This document shows positions 11,958 to 23,160 of a stretch of 64,000 nt of DNA, one piece after another (the first letter of the stretch is position 1; every line of letters starts with the position of its first letter). This stretch comes from Sporopachydermia quercuum (Eukaryota; Ascomycota; Sporopachydermiomycetes; Sporopachydermiales; Sporopachydermiaceae). Location of the stretch: contig BCGN01000009.1 in the NCBI GenBank assembly GCA_001599295.1, positions 664,413-728,412 of the forward strand. Reading direction: 5' to 3'. Below the pieces are notes generated by a model that had not been told where the DNA came from, did not search any database, and worked only from the letters and a program-made list of their open reading frames with translations. Position numbers and translations under genes: made by a program.

Positions 11958-12605
11958 TTACAACAACAAAACAGCAGCGGCAGCAACGGCAGCAGCTCCA
12001 CCAGCAACAAGAGNGTTTGCTCCACCAGTAGCAGTTGGAACCGGTGGGGTAGAAGTTTCATTGGCAGTAGTAGATGGCTCCTCAGTAGCACTGGTAGCAG
12101 ATGGCTCTTCAGTGGCAGAACTAGAGGCAGACTCTGAAGCATCTCCACCTGATGGCTTGTATTCTTCATAAGCAGAACCACTACTCAAAGTTGGTCTCAA
12201 AGCAAGACCAAGACAGTCTGAACTCTTGCTTTCAGTGTAAAGGTACCAAGTGGAACCATCAGGGCAAGCAACGAAAGAATTAGTACCTAATGAAAGACTG
12301 CCGTCTTCGATACTCCATCCTTCAGCAGCAGCATCAGCGTCNACAACTTTGTATTGGCCATCAACCAAACCAATGTATTTATTTTCTGATGTAACAAGTT
12401 CAAGGGTTGAATCGTCTAAAATCTTAACCGAACCGATTGAAGTGGGTCCATTGATGACAATTGCGTTATCAGAGTCAAAACCCCATGAGGAGTATTGTAA
12501 AGTAGAACCTGATCTGATGTTGACAATGCCGAATTCTTCAGAATCTGCTAAAACTGATGAGACAGTAGCAGCTAAGGCAAGTAAAGTCTTCTTGCTGAAC
12601 ATCAT
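11958..12605 (-). CDS. Small GPI-anchored cell-wall protein
   Basis: 215 residues from an ATG at 12605 (a second ATG follows at once). Residues 1-20 form a signal peptide ending near V-L-A-D. Residues about 25-140 form a beta-rich globular domain with I-R-S-G-S-x-L-Q-Y-S at its start and two cysteines, resembling the secreted domain of fungal Pga30/Pga31-type wall proteins. A Ser/Thr/Pro/Glu stalk with two E-E-P-S-x-T repeats follows. The C-terminus is Ala/Leu-rich, ending L-V-A-G-G-A-A-A-V and a hydrophobic tail, which is a GPI signal. Two Ns fall in the frame. The family call rests on remembered similarity only. Confidence 0.85.
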   Translation of the reverse strand: MMFSKKTLLALAATVSSVLADSEEFGIVNIRSGSTLQYSSWGFDSDNAIVINGPTSIGSVKILDDSTLELVTSENKYIGLVDGQYKVXDADAAAEGWSIEDGSLSLGTNSFVACPDGSTWYLYTESKSSDCLGLALRPTLSSGSAYEEYKPSGGDASESASSSATEEPSATSATEEPSTTANETSTPPVPTATGGANXLVAGGAAAVAAAAVLLL

Positions 12606-15148
12606 TTTGGGCGGATTTATGTATCTAGATTGAAATTATTAGCTAGGTATTCAATTAACTTATACTTGAATATCAATACTAAGGATTGGTTTAATAGCAA
12701 GAAGTAGAGGCTTGGAAACAGAGGAAAGGATGAATGGTTTTCAGGGAAAAGCACCATGTATATATAGTAACATAAATAATAAATGGATGGAAATGAAAAT
12801 GTCCTTTTCGAAGAGTAAAGAGGTCAGTGTACGGAAGAAAACTTAATAACGTTTGGCTTTTAGTCAAGGCTTATAATAAAATAAAAAGAAATNGAAACTT
12901 TGTTTAGCTCGGTGGTGGGATGATTGCCGTGGTGGGAGTTGGAGGATAAGGTTCAGAGGTTGTTGAGGCTGAAGTTGATTTTTTCCTACTGTATTTATAG
13001 TAATAATGTCCTAATATGCTAATGTAAATACTACATTAAAATAGACAATTTATTTACTAGTCTATGACGCAATGAAATTGAACTTTTTTGGAAGGAATCA
13101 GGGGAAAATACGAAGCATTGTTTAGTGATCAGTTCAAAGTGATATTGGTATGCTATATAAGATTGCGTGTCTCTCTTTCTTGTTTACTTATCATACATAT
13201 GAAAAGCAGAACTATATTGCTATTTCCATTTATCAAGTTTTTATAGCCCTGGTTGAATTCACACGAATTTGTAAAATGAGCAACGCTGGAACCACAGCTG
13301 TACCCGTCTACGAACCATCAAAATTTCATTGTCTAATTAACGTTTGGGAAGTTCCAGTTTTTTCGAAGTTGAAGTTTAACCCTATTTCCAATAAATGATT
13401 AATCTCTACCGTTTTTGACCTAAATACGTCAAGTCAAATATCTCAGGGTTCTTCCCCCATTATGATGTATTTGTTTAGAGACAAACAAGTTGGAGATACT
13501 TGATGTCTTGTACAGCCGAATGAACGGAATATCGAGTTATAATGCGTGATGAGATCACTGAATTCATTATTAGCCATGTATATAAGTCCGTCGAAATACC
13601 GAGTAATATATGATAATGGTACGGTCATCAAAGGAACTCTCGAGAGAGAAAAGGGTCCCCTCAGTGAAATGTCATTAGCTAGATTACTTAGTTTGATGAA
13701 AAAGCCACAACAATGGTAGGGATATTCAAATGGCCTGCATGTAGTGCCCATTTCGGCTTGGAAATATCCCATTTTGGTTTCAATCGAAAAACAAGGAGAG
13801 ATGAGAATGATTAGATACTTTAATGTGATTTATGAGTACGTTGTCATAAAAAATTACTCTTTTCAAATCAAATTTCCGTAATCTTAAGAAGTGCATTTAC
13901 AAAGAAAGTTGAGTTAGAGTAATGAATATACAAAAGACTATGGTCGAACTAATCACAAACTTTCAATTCGTGTGAAACTATTTATTCTTACTAAAAGGAG
14001 TATAACAATCAAGAGTTCATGTTAATAAAGGATATATTTCATATATTTTTATTATATTTATTTCATTTTTATTGTTGACTATTTAGATAATGTCGTATTC
14101 TATGTCTCAGTTCCACCTGGCTTCAGGTACCGAAAAATCTTGAATAGCGAAAGAAGAAATACCTGTTTCAGTTAACTTCTTCTGTTTTATTTCAACATAA
14201 ACTGAATTAGACCTAGCTGAAAAATGGTAAGAACTCTTAGGCAATAATACAATGCTAGCATTTGTTTTATGTTGAAGCCCCATGTTCTTGGCTCCCTCTA
14301 GGTGGAGGGAACATGAACAATAGCAGAAATGCTCTAGGTGGTTGAGTGACAAGAGTGAAAAGAAAGAATTTGCAAAGAGATCGCCAATTGGGCTCAAATG
14401 TTGGTAATACGAAAATTCATTGATGTATAAAACTCTTCTCGGTGAATATTGCTTCCGGCCAAAGCTATAACTAATGCTAGCTATTTTGGCTGGCTAAGCT
14501 GGCGGGCAAATTGTTGTATGAGTTCTCAAATTATTGTTATAATCTGAAGTCACCTAGAAGGTGGTTCTGTTTCTCAACAAGAGTTGTTAATAGCGTGAAA
14601 AGAATAATCCGGCAGACTCATCAACATTGTCAACTTTCCTTTCCGAGACATACTTCAGAATAGTTCTATTTTTACTAACAGTTTGTAATTTTTTGAAGCA
14701 TCATTAATCAACTGACAATATCCATATTAATTCATAGTGCTGAAAGTTCAGTCAAGAAATTTAATTTCGTTGGAAGGTCATGAACGGTAGTGTGCTACGT
14801 ATATATAATTTTTCTACGTACGGTACCTGAATTCAATGTCAAACCTTATACCACGCATTAAACCTTAAACTATTATAAGGGTCTCAATAATTAAGTAATA
14901 AATGAATATCGCGCGGACTAAATAAATGAAGGTAAGATCCGTTGCACTCACACGTGATTATATTGAGATGTTAGAGGAAATGTGTGTGTTGAATCATCTT
15001 TTCAAGAAGCTGCAGGAAGAAGCTACTTGATGCTGTATTGTTATGTTGAGATATGCCACTGCAGATATTATTTACTATCTACTAAAATAAAACACTTCTG
15101 AACAATAATACTCATACAAATCTACTGAAATACTCAAATTCTCATTTT
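12606..15148. other. Intergenic, no supported gene
   Basis: 2.5 kb. It holds two ATG-initiated frames of 82 codons (13150, plus) and 109 codons (13443-13772, minus) without recognisable domains, plus AT-rich DNA. AAACCTTA-type motifs occur at 14841-14848 and 14858-14870. A decayed gene in 13.2-14.4 kb cannot be excluded. Confidence 0.5.
12759..12766 (-). promoter_or_regulatory. Candidate TATA box of the small GPI protein gene
   Basis: TATATATA lies about 155 bp upstream of the ATG at 12605, a usual distance for a yeast TATA box. Confidence 0.45.
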
Positions 15149-16533
15149 CTAAAGTCTATGATTGGCCTTATTGAATGCCTTGTCAAAATCAACCAGTGTA
15201 TATCTATATCTAGCTTTTCCATTATGGCATTTAGTCAATGCTTCATGAACTCCTTCTTTAGATATTGGAATTGCCGTAGTCCAAGCTTTCAAACCTCTAT
15301 CTGCTGCCAGTTGTAACATCTCAATCATTTCTTTTCTATTACCTAGATTTGACGCACCAAAGAAACAGGAGTTAGCAATAAACGTTTGAGGCTTTACTTT
15401 GAATCCTTCACCTTCTGGTAGTCCTACCGATACAAATTTACCTCCAATGTCCAACAATGATAAGTACTTATCTAATGGGAAGTTTTCAGCAGAATTGGCA
15501 CAATTGATAATCAAATCAAGCTCGCGATCATAAGGAACCCACCAGTCTTCTTTGCTAGTGGCAATAAAATGAGACGCTCCTAACTTCAATGCATCTTCTT
15601 TCTTGCTTTCTGTTCTTGATATAACATACACTTCTGCTCCTAATGCTTTGGCCCACATTATAGCAAAATGTCCTAATCCACCCATACCAAGAACACCTAT
15701 TTTTTTCCCTGGGCCTGCTCCATTACGTACTAATGGTGAATAAGTTGTGATTCCTGCACATAGCATTGGTGCTGCTGAAACTGTGTCTAAACCATCAGGT
15801 ATTTTGAATACGAAATGCTCTGAAGCTCTAACATGAGATGCGAATCCACCCATTGATTTCACACCGTCAGGATACAGAAAATCATAAGTTTCTGTATGAT
15901 TGATTATTAGTTAGAGGATTTTCCCAATATACGTATAATCAACTCAAATAATTAAATCCTCATATGGGCTATAANCATCAATTATACTTACCAACAGTGT
16001 TGGGACAATATTGTTCTCCCCCTTTTTTACATGTTTTGCATTTCAAGCAAGCCCAGACCTGAGCTCCAACACCTACCCTATCGCCAAGTTTGACAGTAGT
16101 TACATCTTTTCCTACCCTTACAGCCTTTCCGATGATTTCTACTAATTAGTATTTTGAATGCGATTTCTGAAGCATATTAGCATCATTATCTTTGGTCACT
16201 TCTATAGATCGAAGAAATACGTACCATGACCAACAACAATTGGGTACTTGGTTTCACCCCAGCCGCTGGTAGCAGTGTGAATATCTGACGCGCAGACTCC
16301 GCACGCTTCGATTTCAACGTCGATATCTGTTTCTTCCCACGTTTTAGGAGGATACTTTGATAGTTTGTTAGTTGATGAAATATAAGGACAAATAGTGCCT
16401 TAAAGAAAAAGCGCATTGATTGAATAACTGTTTGATTACCTATCTCGTTCATACGTACTTCGTATAACTCAGGTTCTGACCATTTGTCAGCGGTGAAAAT
16501 AGCAAACCCTTTGAACTTATCAGGATAACACAT
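15149..16533 (-). CDS. ADH6: NADP-dependent cinnamyl-type alcohol dehydrogenase (Adh6/Adh7-like), four exons
   Basis: Exons on the minus strand are 16459-16533, 16225-16354, 15992-16138 and 15149-15891. They sum to 1095 nt, 364 residues, with all phases consistent. Introns are 104, 86 and 100 nt with donors GTACGT, GTACGT and GTAAGT and CTAAC/CTAAT branch sites. Medium-chain zinc dehydrogenase: catalytic ligands C46, H68 and E69; structural zinc set C99, C102, C105, C113; dinucleotide motif G-M-G-G-L-G; V-I-S-R after the Rossmann second strand, as in NADP-using Adh6. Saccharomyces Adh6 (about 360 residues, intronless) reduces many aldehydes with NADPH. The long frame at 15149-15862 is only part of the last exon. 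An N at 15975 lies in intron 3. Confidence 0.93.
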
Positions 16534-18359
16534 TATGAGTAATTGAGTAATTTAAGAGTAGTTCGACAGCAAAAAAAAANCTTTTATTATTCGTATTATT
16601 ATTTATTTCCTGTTCCCAGTTATATTGTTATATTTATGATTATTCTGGAATTCTTTTCTCTATCAAACTCGATATAGTCCTACTTCTTTACTGTCAATTG
16701 AGTTCAATAAGACTATGCACTCACGTTAAACGGCATTGCAAAAGAACCACTAGTAAGAATATAATACTAAAACTTGGTGATAATAATGACGCAAAAAAGC
16801 AAGAGAAAGATGAGCACACAGCAGATTTTATATCAAAGANCATCAATTGTTTATTCAAGCGGCAATTCAGCAGCATCTGAGTAGCTAACCTTATCAGTAT
16901 TGATTTTCTCCAATAGGTGTTAAGAACATGCATCCGATAACGATCTTTAGATCAATAAGAGGAACGAGAAAAAAAACATCAGCAAAAGAATAAATTGATG
17001 GAAGACTTTTTTTTAAATATTTATATTTTCTCCTACAAGTAATAGCAAATGATAAATAGTAAGAGTCATATTTCATATTTTCTCTTTCTCTCGGTAGTTT
17101 CTTTATAAGAATATTGACAGATTAATGGAAGTGCCTTCATTCAACCATACATAGTAAAAGACTAAGGGAACGAGAACTTAGCTAATCATGTAGAAAAGGG
17201 CTGAAACTTCCACTTTTTTACTTCCTAACTATTTACTACATACTTTAGTTAGATAGTCTATTCTAATTCCTAATTTTTACCGCTTGAACTCTTTATCCTT
17301 TATCAATAAATTCAGGTCAATCATTGATAACGAAATGGCTTTCCACTTGCCTAGATAGGAAGGATTTATGGCAAGGGACGAGGGATGGATTTACGATAAG
17401 AGGAAAGAGGGCAGCTGGAATAGAACAGGTAGGATAAACTGTGAAATTGAAGGATATATTGGTGTTAATGATGATAGAAACAACTTTGAGAACGTCCTAG
17501 GGAAGAAAAAGAGAGAATTACGAATGGATGGATTGACTGTGTTGATTGTCATTCCTCATTATATCAGTATCGCAGTTTCATAATATTGTTTTTGTTAATT
17601 GAAGTGAACAGAAATGATCCGTTCGAGTAGTAATGGATTTTATNTTCAAACTGATCAAACTATTGAAGTAAAATAACGATTTTATTGCGTGAGAATGAAT
17701 ATCTGTAAGAATTCATTGATAAAGCTGGTTGAATTTATGGTGTAGTTGGAGGCTTTTCTATAAAAACGGAAACCGTCTATAATCTAAAGAACTGATATAT
17801 AAATGATCAGACCTTAATTCAGTACTACGGTAATCCTGAACAATGACTATGGTTCAGGCACGTATGCATGCAACTTGTATAGTTCTTACCTTACTTCCAC
17901 AACTATCTTTCTTCATCTCATACCAAAAACTTCATCAATTACAATATTAAAAAAGATCTGAATTGAATAGTATCGGCCTTAGAATCCAAATCTAAGTCCA
18001 TCTTTCACCAAACATATCTCAAACAAATTCCTACACATCCCGCGGCACCCTCCCCATGCACTCTTCCTGTACTGACATGCACACTTTCAAACCTTAAAAT
18101 GCTATTACCTTAGTAAAACATTTTCGTCTCTAACATTAGCCCCGTTTATTACCCCTTCCGTCTATACTCATGTTACAAGAACGAAACCTAGCCTTGATCT
18201 GCCTTCTATATTCTGTGTGGAGNGCTTTTGATACTCAACTGGCTATTGAATAGAATTCGGAGACCATCAACAACTGCACTTGCCAGTAGCATTATGGAAT
18301 AGTAGCCATTGAAATNGTTGTCAGTTAACAAATAAGGTTGTGTAGAGCAGTAACAGATT
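16534..18359. other. Intergenic, no supported gene
   Basis: This 1.8 kb spacer lies between the divergent ADH and kelch genes. An ATG frame of 71 codons at 17368-17583 has no recognisable feature. CAAACCTTAAAAT occurs at 18088-18100. Several Ns are present. Confidence 0.5.
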
Positions 18360-20206
18360 TTGGGAGAATATGAGTGTGAGTGTGGGGAAGATACCGATGA
18401 ACAATTCGGGAACTTGTTAACTCAAATACTGGACAGTGAGGAGTTTCTGCAGCAGGAGTTTAAGGAGTATAGGGAATCTGAGGAATTTGGACGAATTGAA
18501 GTAGTAGAAGATCCTTTACATGCAGCCCTGGATGCTTATAAAGGACACGCTTCATCTTCGGAAGATTTGAGCATTGATCTTAATGGTACTCTCAACGGTA
18601 ATGGTGATGATAGTGCATCAAACAATGGCCATGGGTATTTTAGAAAAAAGAAACATTCAATAACAGGACAAGCAGAGGATTATGATATGAAAAGCAGAAA
18701 AAGAAGAAGAAGTGCCAGATTAAGGAAACCCGTGAACTATTCAGAATCTCAGGTGCTAAATCCACCGATTGACGAAGAAGCTCTTGCAGAACAGACATCA
18801 ACAGATTTACCTTCAATGGATATAGTGAACTCAAACTCCGAGAAAGTGTTTATTCCAATTTTAGGAAAATACTCTTCAGCTACATGCTCGCCATCTGCTA
18901 AACATATTTATATCTATGATGCCAGCGACAGAGCGTCCAATCTAGCCCAGAAACTGGTGTCTTTAAACTTATCAAATGGCTTGCTTCATGCATACTCAGG
19001 AGAAGGTAATGTGTTCAGAAATGACCATTCAGCAGTGTTTGTTGGAAGACATCGGCTATTAGTCTATGGAGGTGTTCAACCTCAAGNTAATAGAACACTA
19101 CCATCGAGTCTTTCAAGCCTGGTGACCTATCATACTACTAGAAAGCTCTGGACTCCTTTCCAACTACATCCAATGTCTCCTGTGCCTCCAGAAAGATACG
19201 TACATGCTTTCTATTTATTGCCTGACAAGAAAAGCTTCTTTATTTCTGGCATCAGCATCTACGGAACTTCAAACGGACCCAGACATGTCCTTAAAGATGT
19301 ATGGAAACTGGATCTTCAGAAAAGGGTATGGTCTTGTCTTTCCACAGACTGTATTGTTAGTTTTAATCATTCGATGATCCTCTCGCCGAGAGGCCGTTTA
19401 TATATGTTTGGGAATTTCAAAGAAGCAATTCCGACTTTCAATCAGAAGATTCCTCGAAGTGTGCGGATCGGGGAATATCTTCAGTGGTTTATTGGCTAGA
19501 TCTACGTGATTTTGGCAAGGGAATTCTAGAAAACATTACAGAACAAGTAGAAATAGGCAAGATAATCAAACCAGTGTCTTTCTTCAACATTCACTCTATT
19601 TATTCAATAGATTATGGTAGGGGATTCGTCTTGGAGATAGCGTTTGAAGTAGATCAAGACAGTGCTCTCACAGGTAAGCTTGAATTATCAATGTTTGATA
19701 TTTTGAACGAAACATGGTCGGTTCTACGTCCACAGAAAATATATGAACTGCTTGATCTTAGCAATATCATACCATTGTTTTTCCCTATCTGCAAACGAGA
19801 TCTGACGGTTTTATGCCATGAGAATGTTGATATTGATGAAGNGGAGGATACAACATCCAAACGACTATTGCGATTCATATGCTGTAAAAGAAAAGGTATT
19901 GATCCTCAATTGCGTACTCCTAAGCGAAGCCTAAGAAAAAGGGATGCTCATTTTGTCATTCCTCAGAAAATATACCGAATATCGTTATCGAAACATTTAG
20001 GCATAACCAAAGATATGCTGAAGAGGTCTTTATTATCAGATGATGATAAATATAATGATAGCTATAATGATAGTGATAGTTTCTATGGTACCAGGAATTT
20101 TTATGAAGCTCCGAATGATGCAGAATATGCTTTTACTCAAATATATGAAGAAGACAATGACTATGACGATGAGTGTGAAGAGGAAGAAGACGATGATGAT
20201 ATATGA
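18360..20206 (+). pseudogene. Kelch-like beta-propeller protein, frame broken near 19450-19490
   Basis: Two frames (18360-19499 and 19484-20206) make one protein-like product of about 615 residues. The first part has an acidic N-terminus, a basic K-S-R-K-R-R-R-S-A-R patch and kelch-type segments (V-Y-G-G; Y-V-H-A-F; D-V-W-K-L-D; N-H-S-M). The second continues with V-Y-W-L-D-L, more propeller-like blades and a very acidic tail. A shift of frame is needed at about 19450-19490, and no plausible intron fits there. No in-frame ATG exists near the 5' end: the frame opens after TAA at 18351, while the nearby ATG at 18370 is in another frame. So either two single-base assembly errors, an unseen first exon, or a decaying gene. 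The good codon structure on both sides favours an assembly or allele-merging error. The orthologue is not recognised. Confidence 0.6.
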
Positions 20207-20467
20207 GAAGGCTGATAAATGCATTGCATGAAGAGAACAGAGGATGACATAACAAGAAGAATAACAATAGCAATAACAGGAACAATTAACTATCACATAG
20301 CCGGCCATTTTTATTCAACCTCCAACCTTTGAATGAATGAGAGTATGANTCAATAATGACCAATCACTGTACATCAACCAAACACATACTATATACATAT
20401 ACTGTACACTACACTTCTATACTATTTATACTATGATACTATTTTAGATAGATACTGAGAGTATCAA

Positions 20468-21847
20468 CTAATTAGAATTATAATTAGGCAAAAGATCACT
20501 AGCCAAACTAGGAGCATAGCTATCCTCTTCTTCTTCCTCTTCGTCCTGCTGAATCTCGGCCCTGCTGGCATAACTCAACACTAGGAAACCTATTATCACC
20601 AAAATATACCCCAGTATCTGCCAGGAGGACATTTTATTGCCAAAAACTACCCACTCAACTACTCCAACTCCAAATATACTCACCAAAGAACTCACACTTG
20701 ATAAGACTGGTGACGTGAGAGAAGTAAGAATAAGGAAAGATGCACAGAACAAAACGTTACATATAACAGAACCCCAGAGAATCATCCATACAGATTTCTG
20801 GGTGGGGAAACTAAACACATGAAATCCACATAGTTCGGCTAATCCTAAACCAATAGAAAGAATAACAAAAGTAGCAATTCCCAGCAAAGTAGCATTGAAA
20901 TTAGAAAACGTAGCCTGCCGTTTGGCTGAAACCAATTCTGCGGGCGGACAGGAAAGCTTCTTATATAACACTTCATACCAACCGTAAAGAACAGCTCCTA
21001 AAGCAATAAGAATGTTTCCTTCCATTCTGTATTTATACTCTTTAACACTTGGATCTGGTTTGGAATATGCAACAATAAATATCCCTAGAATAGCTATCAC
21101 TACGCTTGATATTTTCACCCAGCTGAACCTCTCATCTAGTAGTTTCAACGAGAACAAATACGCGAAAAAACATGAAGTGTTGTAGATAGCTGTTAAATCA
21201 CCTGCAGTGGTTAAATTCACTGCAATATACCAAGTTGAAGCTCCTATTGTGAGAACAATACATAGTATAAACGCAGATTTGCAGATATACAATATAGGAG
21301 AGATATGATGAGTATGGCTATGGTTTTTACCTAAGAACTTGTCGATGAAGGAAACGCGTTGACCACGAAGAATACTTCCTGGGGGAGCAATTTTCAAATT
21401 ATTCACCATAGTGATTTCTGCTGTTGAGTATACTTGTTGCAGCTGTTTTCTTATTGATCTCTTGAACTCGTTTCCTGGCGTTCTACTAGGTATTCCATTT
21501 ATATCTGGTTGAGACCCTATAGCAGTATACGCCGAGGAACTGCTATTTCTTAATTCACTATTTATAGCATGTTTCAGCCACTTGTAGGTAGCTACCATCA
21601 ACACCTGGCCTGGAAATAAAATCACCCAGGACGAATGGGTAAGAAACATCACTAGAAACGGTTCATGATAATTATATCTGCTCGACAGTTGAGCAGCTAG
21701 TTCAGTTTGGCCAATGAATGCGAATAGGGATATTAGAAACGAGAAAACTACGAGAATAACTTTCTTTTTAGACGACTCCTGATGATGGTGTTTCGGTACA
21801 ATTTCGCTGAGTTCTCTGTCGAAATCGTTATCGAGATTGACATTCAT
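20468..21847 (-). CDS. DMT-superfamily (EamA/SLC35-like) membrane transporter
   Basis: 459 residues from ATG 21847, no intron seen. About ten hydrophobic segments form two five-helix halves: one near residues 30-100, then after a polar loop of about 85 residues the remainder up to about 430. The second half has D-E-R-F-S-W and Y-S-K-P-D motifs typical of drug/metabolite transporter families. The tail is acidic (Q-Q-D-E-E-E-E-E-E-D), likely cytosolic. Family members in yeast are vacuolar or Golgi carriers of mostly unknown substrate. The gene converges on the kelch gene, with only 261 bp between stops. Confidence 0.8.
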   Translation of the reverse strand: MNVNLDNDFDRELSEIVPKHHHQESSKKKVILVVFSFLISLFAFIGQTELAAQLSSRYNYHEPFLVMFLTHSSWVILFPGQVLMVATYKWLKHAINSELRNSSSSAYTAIGSQPDINGIPSRTPGNEFKRSIRKQLQQVYSTAEITMVNNLKIAPPGSILRGQRVSFIDKFLGKNHSHTHHISPILYICKSAFILCIVLTIGASTWYIAVNLTTAGDLTAIYNTSCFFAYLFSLKLLDERFSWVKISSVVIAILGIFIVAYSKPDPSVKEYKYRMEGNILIALGAVLYGWYEVLYKKLSCPPAELVSAKRQATFSNFNATLLGIATFVILSIGLGLAELCGFHVFSFPTQKSVWMILWGSVICNVLFCASFLILTSLTSPVLSSVSSLVSIFGVGVVEWVVFGNKMSSWQILGYILVIIGFLVLSYASRAEIQQDEEEEEEDSYAPSLASDLLPNYNSN

Positions 21848-23160
21848 GGTGATAATATGTTGTGGAGTATAATAGGGAGAGATGCTGAGCGTGAGTGGAA
21901 TGGAAACTGTTGATGAGAATGTATGAAATAGATGAATTCCTAGCAGCAGGCGCCTGAGATATTGCTGCTCACTTCATAAAGCAGTTAGAAGCTGAGAAGA
22001 AAATGTTTTTATAGTAAAATTGTATGCTCTGTTGTATTATTGCAATTGTTTATTTAATGATAGCTGCCATTCGGTCAGACTGAGCATATTAGCAAGTGCC
22101 TATTGTGTTGTCAGTGGTCAGCGATCTATTATCTTGAACGATACTGTGTGTCTGTTCCGTTCCTAAGTACGTATGAGTAAACAGCAAAGGAAACAACGAT
22201 AAGGATCAATATTGAATATATGCCATTGTTAGAAGAAGAAGGTATAGTAAGTATGAAGTGGTAACTGAAGAAGTAAGGAAGTAAAGAAGCAGGGAAATGA
22301 CAGAGAAAAATGGTCCAGAATAAACTTTTAAAGCGATTCCTAATTTGGGTAAAATTTGCATTTAAGGTTAAACGTTTTGCCCAAGTAAAACATTAAGTTT
22401 GGTTTTAGTTTATGGGGGTTGAGGTAGAATGCTAACAGGAGTTAGTCATTAGGAGTAATACAATAGGCTTGTTGTGCTATGAAGATTAAAAAATAAAGAA
22501 CTGGCTGTTTGCTATTTGCAATCATCCCTACAAGATTGTTTTTGTTGCAATTGAAGAAGGAAATCTGGAGGTTTGCTAGAGGCCAGACACATGTTCCGCT
22601 GCGAATTTCACTTGCAGGATTCCACATACTTTAGCTGAACCTTAATTGATTACCCATATGGAAACTGGTTTATATGTGAACATATTTCTGTTCATCTTTA
22701 GACGATCCTAATGGAACATTCTTCTTAGTAAATTCAAAACTGATAATTGCTTCCTAAATATCACAGCAAGTGAGAAAAGAAATAAATTCAGTGAAAGCAA
22801 CCAATGCTTCTTACTCCATTCGCTTTCAGATGAATAAGGTTAGCATTACTGCATCATGTGCATCGGTCTTACATATTTCATCTAAACCTTAAAATTGGGG
22901 TCTACTCATTATTTTGATAATTCAGCTTTTACTGGAAATAAATGTGATTAAAAGTTGATGAATTGAGCAAATTTGAATCAAATAACCGATGTTTTATTGA
23001 TAAAGAAGCAGGCATTTCTAGTTCTTTTATTATGTCTTTCTTTGTTTTTTCTTTCTTCAATATCATATATAATCAAACATTTTACACATCAAATCTCATA
23101 TACCATGTCCTCTATTTAAACTTATCATTAAGCTTTTCCGGTACTAATTACTAATTTCTC
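21848..23160. other. Intergenic, nothing recognised
   Basis: This 1.3 kb spacer is upstream of the transporter gene and downstream of DOA1. TTTAAGGTTAAA lies at 22361-22372 and CTAAACCTTAAAAT at 22882-22895. Short TTG- or ATG-led frames here have no domain content. Confidence 0.55.

Noticed and set aside
13150-13398. 82-codon plus-strand frame with an internal M-S-N-A-G-T-T-A-V-P-V-Y-E-P start
   Set aside because: ATG present and the segment looks protein-like, but it is short, has no matching domain and no splice continuation I could find.
13443-13772. 109-codon minus-strand ATG frame
   Set aside because: No recognised family, odd Cys/Tyr-rich content, isolated; could be decayed, but unsupported.
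14107-14397. 96-codon minus-strand frame
   Set aside because: TTG start, no domain.
17368-17583. 71-codon ATG frame
   Set aside because: Short, lysine/arginine-rich low-information sequence in a spacer.
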